5,838 nt of DNA. Source: Litorimonas sp964435725. GTDB taxonomy: Bacteria; Pseudomonadota; Alphaproteobacteria; Caulobacterales; Maricaulaceae. The stretch is taken from positions 1-5,838 of the forward strand of contig CAYTAJ010000115.1 of NCBI GenBank assembly GCA_964435725.1, given 5' to 3'. Under the pieces are notes generated by a model that had not been told where the DNA came from, did not search any database, and was given only the letters and a program-made list of their open reading frames with translations. Positions 1-5,293 of the stretch are shown here, in pieces (within the stretch, counting starts at the first letter, position 1; every line of letters begins with the position of its first letter). The position numbers and the translations under genes were made by a program.

Positions 1-272
1 GTAGCACCGAACATATTGAAATAGAAATTTCGTCTGGCTTTGATCACTTGAAAGCCACCCCCAATGTGATCATTCACAAAATCGTCGAATTGCGCGAGTG
101 TTGGCTTAGGGTCTGTGATGATTTTGGTCAGTTCCGGTAATTTGGTAAGGCCGCGATTTTCCCATTTTTGTCGCGCTTGATGATCGACAAAAGGTATAGC
201 AAGGGTCGGCAATAAGAGAATGACCGATAAAATCGCGATATAAACTAAAACTAATTTATTCGTTTTCACCAT
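1..272 (-). CDS. AlgJ/AlgX-like SGNH (DHHW) polysaccharide O-acetyltransferase, N-terminal part only
   Basis: The minus-strand frame opens with ATG at 272-270 and runs off the left edge after 90 full codons, so the catalytic domain is not visible. Residues 1-5 (MVKTN) are short and polar, and residues 6-28 form one hydrophobic segment, which fits an uncleaved anchor or a signal peptide that places the rest in the periplasm. The stretch after it (W37-E-N-R40, P46, then F62-DDF-VNDHIGG near residues 62-72 and NFYFNMFG near 82-89) has the spacing seen at the N-terminus of AlgJ/AlgX-related proteins, where a W/E/NR element precedes a D-H-I-G element and an aromatic 'FG' turn. In that family the enzyme moves acetyl groups onto an exported glycan after an MBOAT partner brings them across the membrane. 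The start lies 3 bp after the MBOAT stop, so the two are very probably co-transcribed and translationally coupled. An AGG lies about 10 nt upstream, inside the preceding gene. The assignment rests on the N-terminus and context; the SGNH catalytic residues are outside the window. Confidence 0.75.
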   Translation of the reverse strand, partial: MVKTNKLVLVYIAILSVILLLPTLAIPFVDHQARQKWENRGLTKLPELTKIITDPKPTLAQFDDFVNDHIGGGFQVIKARRNFYFNMFGA

Positions 273-275
273 GGC

Positions 276-1673
276 CTAGAACCTGAAATAGATAAACGGA
301 TTATAGGTCGATGACATAACCTCGACAAGACAGAGCAAGAAGAGAGCTAAGGCAATTGACATTTTAACGGCTGTGGCTTTTGTTTTCGTGCGGAGACCAA
401 ACGCGCTCATGGCTTTAATGCCCTGCTTCTCAACGAAATTAGAGGCGAAAAGAACAGCTAATCCCATCGCAATCCAAATTTCCATCCCGCTATAGAGATA
501 GAAATAACTATTATCGCCGCCCGTTGGGATAATCATTTTCTTTGCAATCTCGAGCGCCTGTGGGAAGCTTTCCGCGCGAAATAAGACCCAACCAAACACC
601 GCAATCACGAAAGTATAAGCCCAGGCTATCGGCCCCCAAGTTTTAGCCAGCAAGTTTTTCAAGCCTAACCGCTCAATGACAAGGAAGGCGCCATGATACA
701 TACCCCAAGCCACAAAGGTCCAAGCCGCCCCATGCCAAAGCCCTGAAACCAGGAAGACAAGGAACAGGTTCCGATAGGTCATGAAATTGCCTTTGCGATT
801 ACCGCCCAGAGGGAAATAGACATAATCGCGGAACCAAGACGTCATAGAAATATGCCAACGTCGCCAGAAATCGGTAATGCTCTTGGCAACATAAGGATGG
901 TTAAAGTTTTTCGGAAAACGGAAACCCATCATAAACCCAAGGCCAATGGCCATATTGGAATAGCCTGCGAAATCGAAATAGATTTGACCCGTATAGGAGA
1001 GAGCCGCCGCCCAAGACGTGGCCGTCGTAAGAAGGGCAGGGTCAATGCCATAAAGACCATCAGCGGTCACAGCGAGCTTATTGGCAATCAGCATTTTCTG
1101 CGCCAAACCCACACAGAACATATAAATACCAATATTTAAATTGCCGGTACGAATTGTCCGGCTTTGTAGCTGTTTAGCAACTGACCCATACCGTACGATT
1201 GGGCCGGCGATAAGCTGCGGAAACATTGAAACATATGTCGCGACATCGATAAAGCTCTTGGCCGGTTTATGTTTGCCACGGTGAATATCGAAAGAGTAAG
1301 ACAGACCTTGGAAGATAAAGAAAGAGATACCAATCGGGAGTAAAGTCTCCGGCCATGTCCAACTCGCATCGCCGATTAAAAAGACGTCTCTGACAAAGAA
1401 ATCCGAATATTTGAAATAAAATAAGGTGCCGAGTTGTAAGACGGTTGCGGCCCACATCGCTTTTAAGGAGGGGCCATGTTTGATAACCCAAACGCCGTGA
1501 AGCCAGGCGATGAAAACGGAGCCTAATAAAAGCCCAACAATCCAACCTTCGCCAAAGAAATAAAAGAAAAGGGAAAAGGCCAGAATAATGATATTGCGCC
1601 GACCCAAAAGGAAATAGCACAATAAAAAGGCCGGTAAAAACATGAATAAGAAAACGGGTGACGTAAATAACAT
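276..1673 (-). CDS. MBOAT-family membrane O-acyltransferase (AlgI-like)
   Basis: This is a 465-residue polytopic membrane protein, about the usual length for AlgI-type MBOAT proteins. It begins with the typical MLFTSPVFLF start and has many hydrophobic segments up to residue ~455. Family landmarks are visible in order: IGISFFIFQGLSYSFDI at 114-130, PQLIAGPIVRY at 152-162, YFDFAGYSNMAIGLG at 232-246, then FWRRWHISMTSWFRDYVYFP around 269-288 with His274, and SGLWHGAAWTF at 310-320 followed by WGMYHG at 323-328. His314 in the WHG motif is the expected invariant MBOAT histidine, with His327 close by. Known relatives accept an acyl group, usually acetyl, on the cytoplasmic side and pass it across the inner membrane to a periplasmic SGNH partner that modifies alginate or other glycans. 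The adjacent AlgJ/AlgX-like gene supports that role. The glycan acceptor cannot be told from sequence; the fucose and mannose genes nearby suggest a GDP-sugar-derived exopolysaccharide rather than alginate. The start at 1673 is preceded by an A/G-rich stretch (AAGAGA, 7 nt spacing). Confidence 0.93.
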   Translation of the reverse strand: MLFTSPVFLFMFLPAFLLCYFLLGRRNIIILAFSLFFYFFGEGWIVGLLLGSVFIAWLHGVWVIKHGPSLKAMWAATVLQLGTLFYFKYSDFFVRDVFLIGDASWTWPETLLPIGISFFIFQGLSYSFDIHRGKHKPAKSFIDVATYVSMFPQLIAGPIVRYGSVAKQLQSRTIRTGNLNIGIYMFCVGLAQKMLIANKLAVTADGLYGIDPALLTTATSWAAALSYTGQIYFDFAGYSNMAIGLGFMMGFRFPKNFNHPYVAKSITDFWRRWHISMTSWFRDYVYFPLGGNRKGNFMTYRNLFLVFLVSGLWHGAAWTFVAWGMYHGAFLVIERLGLKNLLAKTWGPIAWAYTFVIAVFGWVLFRAESFPQALEIAKKMIIPTGGDNSYFYLYSGMEIWIAMGLAVLFASNFVEKQGIKAMSAFGLRTKTKATAVKMSIALALFLLCLVEVMSSTYNPFIYFRF

Positions 1674-1915
1674 GTGACTGTCTCTTGTCCCCTTTTGTCT
1701 ACGTTACCAAGACCGAAAGTCTTCTCAAATCCGTTATAAATCCACGTTTAGTTAGCCGCTCATAATCCCATAGGCAACCGTGATTTTCGCCGCTTTGATG
1801 AACAAAAACAGTACCTTTTGGGATGCTTCTGCAAGGTCATATTACAAATGCGTCCACGAGGTTCGGGGTCGTTATATTATCAGCGGTGTTGAATTTATCG
1901 CGAGACATTTTGAAT
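1674..1915. promoter_or_regulatory. Divergent intergenic region between the acetylation pair and the DUF2793 gene
   Basis: This 242-bp stretch separates two genes that point away from each other, so it must hold the promoters for both directions unless transcription enters from elsewhere. I could not find a convincing -35/-10 pair on either strand. AT-rich candidates for a -10 element are TATAAC on the minus strand (1738-1733) and TATTAT on the plus strand (1875-1880), both without a good -35 at the right distance. A small hairpin, AAGAC/GTCTT with a 5-nt loop, lies at 1709-1723 in the probable leader of the MBOAT gene and has no T tract. The plus frame of the DUF2793 gene stays open upstream to an ATG at 1823, but that extension does not look like part of the protein. 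Confidence 0.4.
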
Positions 1916-3007
1916 ATGACCCAAACTCCCCGCTTAAACCTTCCCTTTATTGCCCCCGCTCAGGCGCAGAAACATATCACCGTCAATGAAGCGTTCCGTC
2001 AAATTGATCGACTAGGACACATAAGTGTCATTTCGAGGGAGGTAGAGATTGAACCCAGTGACCCACAGAATGGGGATAATTATATTCTACCCGCCAATGC
2101 CACAGGGACGAATTGGAGTCAGGCTTCTCCATCGGCTTTGGCATTTTACGATGAAGGCTGGGTGTTCATAACCCCTCAAGAAGGGTACCAAGTCTGGATT
2201 GAGGAAGAACAGAAAAGCCTGATTTATTCAAATGATCAATGGATAGCTTTGCCAATTACTGAGGCTAATGTTCTTGGTGTTAATGCGGAAGCAGATGACG
2301 TTAATCGTCTGTCAGTCAAATCAGATGTGGAGCTACTCAGTCATGATGACATAACACCGGGGACAGGTGACGCGCGTAAGGTCATTAATAAAAAATCTAC
2401 AGGGCATACGGCGTCTTTATTGTTCCAAAACGCCTATCAAGGCCATGCAGAGCTGGGTTTAATGGGCGAGGATGATTTTGCGATTAAAACCTCTTTGGAT
2501 GGTACTAATTTTGAAACAGCGCTTCGTGTGAACAGGACAGAAGAGAAAGTCGAGCTTTTTCATCCCCTCACGATTAAGGAAAGTCCAGTATTATCGGTTC
2601 AAGACAGACCGTGTTTTGTCGCAAATATTGCGAGCGCGAACACGAGTTACTCTAATGAGGATACAATCGAATTAAATGCAAGTTTAGACACACATAATGG
2701 GTTTGACGCCGCCACAAACCGTTTCATTGTACCTGTTTCCGGTGTTTATTTTGTTCAAATTGGCGTCGTCATACGTTCTGTCACGTCGGGCCTTACTATA
2801 GTCAGGTTGCGAGCGTTTAAAAATGAGACCTCTGGGCAGTCAGTCAATGCGGTGACAGCCGATGCCAATATTACCACAGTGAATGACAGTTCGCTTCTGG
2901 AATTTAGTGCAGGGGACACGCTTTCGCTCAAAACCTCCTTTAACGATACGGACGGGGCCGTTCAGTTCTTCCCATCCAGTCGATTACTAATGTACCGTAT
3001 TGTCTAG
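1916..3007 (+). CDS. DUF2793 domain protein with C-terminal C1q/TNF-like jelly-roll domain
   Basis: The product is 363 residues from the ATG at 1916. That start is chosen because MTQTPRLNLPFIAPAQAQKH (1-20) is the typical beginning of DUF2793 proteins; an in-frame ATG at 1823 would add 31 unrelated residues. Residues ~1-112 form the DUF2793 domain (AQAQKHITVNEA at 15-26, NGDNYILP at 52-59, GWVFITPQEGYQVWI at 81-95). Residues ~157-205 (KVINKKSTGHTASLLFQ, then AELGLMGEDDFAIK) resemble a linker module I associate with the same family in alphaproteobacteria. Residues ~232-363 resemble the C1q/TNF fold: FDAATNRFIVPVSGVYFVQI at 263-282, LLEFSAGDTLSL at 327-338 and a terminal RLLMYRIV. Such domains usually trimerise and bind ligands. 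There is no signal peptide or transmembrane segment. The function is unknown: DUF2793 proteins often occur in phage-like structural settings, so a tail-fibre-like or glycan-binding surface role is inference only. The ribosome binding site is weak. manC starts 95 bp downstream on the same strand. Confidence 0.85.
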   Translation: MTQTPRLNLPFIAPAQAQKHITVNEAFRQIDRLGHISVISREVEIEPSDPQNGDNYILPANATGTNWSQASPSALAFYDEGWVFITPQEGYQVWIEEEQKSLIYSNDQWIALPITEANVLGVNAEADDVNRLSVKSDVELLSHDDITPGTGDARKVINKKSTGHTASLLFQNAYQGHAELGLMGEDDFAIKTSLDGTNFETALRVNRTEEKVELFHPLTIKESPVLSVQDRPCFVANIASANTSYSNEDTIELNASLDTHNGFDAATNRFIVPVSGVYFVQIGVVIRSVTSGLTIVRLRAFKNETSGQSVNAVTADANITTVNDSSLLEFSAGDTLSLKTSFNDTDGAVQFFPSSRLLMYRIV

Positions 3008-3069
3008 GGGAAATGTCCTGAGGCAATCTTTTCGGCCCAATTATTGCAAGCTTGATTTATAGGGTTTGG

Positions 3070-3085
3070 AGCGTTACCTGACGCT
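3070..3085 (+). repeat. Short hairpin in the manC leader
   Basis: AGCGT (3070-3074) and ACGCT (3081-3085) can pair, with one further T-G pair inside leaving a 4-nt loop. The hairpin lies 6 nt before the manC ribosome binding site. It is followed by A residues on the plus strand and has no T tract on the minus strand either, so it is not an intrinsic terminator. A role in mRNA stability or translation is possible, but so is chance. Confidence 0.25.
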
Positions 3086-3091
3086 AAAAAT

Positions 3092-3098
3092 AAGAGGG
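3092..3098 (+). promoter_or_regulatory. Ribosome binding site of manC
   Basis: AAGAGGG, with the GAGG core at 3094-3097, lies 5 nt upstream of the ATG at 3103. It is the best Shine-Dalgarno match in the window and supports this start; it also fits the family N-terminus, where the GGAGTR motif normally begins about ten residues in. Confidence 0.7.
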
Positions 3099-3102
3099 TC
3101 TT

Positions 3103-4188
3103 ATGACGAAAATTTATCCCGTTATTATGTCGGGTGGTGCGGGAACACGTCTTTGGCCTGTATCTCGTAAAAAAACGCCTAAGCAATATCATGCGATGGT
3201 TGCTGAGAACACAATGTTTGCCGAAACGCTTCTGCGTATGCGTGATAGCGGTGAGAATGATGTTGCGGCCCCGATTATCATTTGCGCTAATGGTCATGAA
3301 ACACTGGTTCAGGCGCAAGCAGATCAGCTCGACATTGATTTGACAGCGATTATTCTTGAACCCATGGGGCGCAATACAGCGGCCGTTGGGGCTATAGCCG
3401 CTGAATTTGTACATCGTCTTGACCCGGATGCGTTGATATTATTGCTTCCCGCGGATCATCATATCGAACAGCCGACTGAGTTCTGGCATGCGATTGAAAA
3501 AGCGACACCGGTTGCCTCTGCGGGGCATTTGATGACGCTCGGTATTGAACCGACGGGACCGGATACAGGTTTTGGGTATATTCATCGTGGCGAGAAAATC
3601 GCAGATGACGTTTACAAAATTCAAGGTTTCAAAGAAAAGCCCAATGAATTTACAGCGAAGACCTATTTGAAAACGGGTGAGTATTCTTGGAATGCGGGCA
3701 TCTTCTTGTTTGATGTGAAGCGCCTGATGAAGGATTACAATGAGCATGCGGCTGATATCTATGAAGACAGCATAAAGGCCCTGGATAATGCGTCCAAGGA
3801 CGGCATTTGCCATTTGTTAAGTGAGCCGCATTTTGCCGAGTGTCGAAGCGAGCCCATTGATATCGCGATTATGGAAAAGACATCGTATGCCGCGGTCGTC
3901 GACCCCGTGCGTGCCGGATGGAACGATATTGGCTCATGGGCTGCGATAAGTGAGTTCTTGGTGAGCCGTTCAACCGAGGAATCAGCCTCTGTTGGTGATG
4001 TGCGCATGGTCGACAGTGATAATTGCTATGTGCGCAGTGACGGACCATTTGTGGCCACGATTGGTGTCAAAAACTTGATTGTTGTTGCGATGGATGACGC
4101 TGTTTTGGTGACCCATAAAAACAGCACGCAGGACGTAAAGAAAATCGTGAACTTTCTTAAAGAAGAAGAGCGTAAAGACCTGTTGTAA
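3103..4188 (+). CDS. manC: Mannose-1-phosphate guanylyltransferase (GDP-mannose pyrophosphorylase)
   Basis: This 361-residue cytoplasmic enzyme makes GDP-mannose from mannose-1-phosphate and GTP. The nucleotidyltransferase signature GGAGTRLWPVSRKKTPKQ is at 11-28. Next come EPMGRNTAA (86-94), LLPADHHI (114-121, with the metal-binding Asp), GFGYIHRG (156-163), the FKEKP motif (176-180; FVEKP in many relatives), WNAGIFLF (196-203), PIDIAIMEK (251-259) and GWNDIGSW (272-279). The C-terminal ~60 residues fit the short beta-helix region. The protein ends where bifunctional ManC/AlgA enzymes (about 470-480 residues) would continue into a cupin phosphomannose isomerase domain, so it is monofunctional. 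The neighbouring AGE-family gene may supply the missing isomerase step. GDP-mannose is either a mannosyl donor or the precursor of GDP-L-fucose, which the next gene makes. Gene spacing (95 bp on each side) allows either an operon or separate promoters. Confidence 0.95.
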   Translation: MTKIYPVIMSGGAGTRLWPVSRKKTPKQYHAMVAENTMFAETLLRMRDSGENDVAAPIIICANGHETLVQAQADQLDIDLTAIILEPMGRNTAAVGAIAAEFVHRLDPDALILLLPADHHIEQPTEFWHAIEKATPVASAGHLMTLGIEPTGPDTGFGYIHRGEKIADDVYKIQGFKEKPNEFTAKTYLKTGEYSWNAGIFLFDVKRLMKDYNEHAADIYEDSIKALDNASKDGICHLLSEPHFAECRSEPIDIAIMEKTSYAAVVDPVRAGWNDIGSWAAISEFLVSRSTEESASVGDVRMVDSDNCYVRSDGPFVATIGVKNLIVVAMDDAVLVTHKNSTQDVKKIVNFLKEEERKDLL

Positions 4189-4211
4189 CATTACGCAAAG
4201 GTTTTGTTACA
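4184..4211. repeat. Inverted repeat across the manC stop codon
   Basis: TGTAACA (4184-4190) and TGTTACA (4205-4211) are perfect 7-bp inverted arms around a 14-nt spacer. The left arm contains the manC stop codon (4186-4188). No T run follows either arm, so it does not look like an intrinsic terminator. It could be a weak mRNA 3' hairpin or a binding site for a dimeric regulator upstream of fcl; chance is also possible in AT-rich intergenic DNA. Confidence 0.3.
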
Positions 4212-4221
4212 TGTCTGTGGA

Positions 4222-4250
4222 TGGACGCCTTAGCCATAGTCTGACATAAT
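4222..4250 (+). promoter_or_regulatory. Possible sigma-70-type promoter upstream of fcl
   Basis: TGGACG (4222-4227, four of six matches to TTGACA) and CATAAT (4245-4250, five of six matches to TATAAT) are separated by 17 bp. Transcription would start near 4257, giving a leader of about 27 nt before the fcl ATG. The match is moderate and is the best one I found in this 95-bp gap; fcl may equally be read through from manC. Confidence 0.3.
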
Positions 4251-4266
4251 CTTCTTTTACGAAAAT

Positions 4267-4279
4267 ACTGAGGCTTAGT
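4267..4279. repeat. Imperfect palindrome overlapping the fcl ribosome binding region
   Basis: ACTGAGGCTTAGT is nearly self-complementary (one G-T mismatch position around a central G) and contains the GAGG Shine-Dalgarno core of fcl. The arms are too close to form a stable hairpin, so a protein-binding site is the only obvious meaning; it may be chance. Confidence 0.2.
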
Positions 4280-4283
4280 CTTT

Positions 4284-5246
4284 ATGTCAGTTACCCAAGA
4301 GACATTATCACTTTTAGGTAAACGTGTTTGGGTCGCGGGTCATAATGGCATGGTCGGGGCGGCTCTGGTGAAACGCCTCGAAAGCGAAAAACCGGCCGAA
4401 ACACTGACAGTGGCTCGTAAGGATTTAGATCTGACAGACAGTGCGGCAACCAAGAGCTGGATGGTCGAAAATAAACCAGACGTCATCATCATTGCGGCGG
4501 CTAAGGTCGGCGGAATCTATGCCAATAAAACCTATCCGGCCCAATTCATTTATCAAAACTTGATGATTGCCTGTAACATCATTCATGCCGCGTATGAATT
4601 GGGTGTGGAAAAACTTCTCTATTTAGGCTCGTCTTGTATTTACCCGCGTCAGGCTCATCAGCCTATTACCGAAGGCGCTCTACTGACAGGTACGCTCGAA
4701 CCGACCAATGAAGCTTATGCCATCGCAAAGATTGCGGGGGTAAAGCTTTGTGAATTTTATCGTCAAGAATATGGCTCAAACTTTATCGCCGCTATGCCAA
4801 CGAATCTGTTCGGCCCGGGTGATAATTACCATCCGCAAAACTCTCACGTTATTCCGGCACTCATACAAAAGGCCCATAACGCAAAAGTCGCAGAGGCTGA
4901 CTTCATGGAGGTTTGGGGGACGGGGCAAGTACGGCGGGAGTTCATGCATGTGAATGATTGCGCAGATGGTCTTGTCCACGTTCTAAAGCACTATTCGGGC
5001 CCGTCGCATATCAATATTGGTACGGGGAGTGATGTGTCGATTGCTGAAGTCGCCCAAACTGTTGCGCAGACTGTTGGCTTTCAAGGCGATATGAAATTTG
5101 ACACATCCATGCCGGACGGCACGCCCAGAAAGCTTATGTCTTCAGACAAGCTGCTCGCCTTAGGATGGAGCCCGAAAATTTCGCTCGAGGCGGGATTAAA
5201 AGATGCTTATGACTGGTATCTCGAAAACATTGTTGCAGCGGCTTAA
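4284..5246 (+). CDS. fcl: GDP-L-fucose synthase (GDP-4-keto-6-deoxymannose 3,5-epimerase/4-reductase)
   Basis: This 320-residue short-chain dehydrogenase/reductase-type protein has the usual length of Fcl/WcaG. It converts GDP-4-keto-6-deoxy-D-mannose to GDP-L-fucose with NADPH. The Rossmann glycine motif GHNGMVG is at 19-25. The catalytic elements known from E. coli Fcl are all present: Ser116 and Cys118 in GSSCIYP (115-121), Tyr145 and Lys149 in YAIAK, and His188 in NSHVIPA. Further family motifs are TLEPTNEAYA (137-146), MPTNLFGPGDNYHP (171-184) and VWGTGQVRREFMHVND (210-225). The complete active site argues for a working enzyme. The start at 4284 has GAGG at 4270-4273, 10 nt upstream. The substrate-making enzyme, GDP-mannose 4,6-dehydratase (Gmd), is often next to fcl but is not in this window. 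The gene follows manC by 95 bp and precedes the AGE-family gene by 47 bp. Confidence 0.96.
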   Translation: MSVTQETLSLLGKRVWVAGHNGMVGAALVKRLESEKPAETLTVARKDLDLTDSAATKSWMVENKPDVIIIAAAKVGGIYANKTYPAQFIYQNLMIACNIIHAAYELGVEKLLYLGSSCIYPRQAHQPITEGALLTGTLEPTNEAYAIAKIAGVKLCEFYRQEYGSNFIAAMPTNLFGPGDNYHPQNSHVIPALIQKAHNAKVAEADFMEVWGTGQVRREFMHVNDCADGLVHVLKHYSGPSHINIGTGSDVSIAEVAQTVAQTVGFQGDMKFDTSMPDGTPRKLMSSDKLLALGWSPKISLEAGLKDAYDWYLENIVAAA

Positions 5247-5293
5247 GGCCCGCGCTTTAACACACTTAAATTAAATTTTTCGGAATACGTCTA

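Noticed and set aside
852..1139. Plus-strand open frame of 95 codons inside the MBOAT gene
   Set aside because: It is antisense to the most conserved part of the MBOAT protein, including the YFDFAGYSN and FWRRWHIS motifs, and is explained by codon constraint on that gene.
1780..1989. Plus-strand open frame of 69 codons across the start of the DUF2793 gene
   Set aside because: It overlaps the conserved DUF2793 N-terminus in another frame, and its product has no recognisable feature.
3023..3047. GCAAT...ATTGC inverted repeat and an 8-bp CAAGCTTG palindrome nearby
   Set aside because: The 5-bp arms around a 15-nt spacer and a single short palindrome are expected by chance in a gap of this size.
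3070..3085. Hairpin before manC considered as a terminator for the DUF2793 gene
   Set aside because: The stem is only 5-6 bp and is followed by A residues on the plus strand, with no T tract on either strand in reading direction.
3004..3414. Minus-strand open frame of 136 codons over the manC start
   Set aside because: It lies opposite the conserved N-terminal motif region of manC, has no family-like features and no plausible ribosome binding site; it is a shadow of manC.
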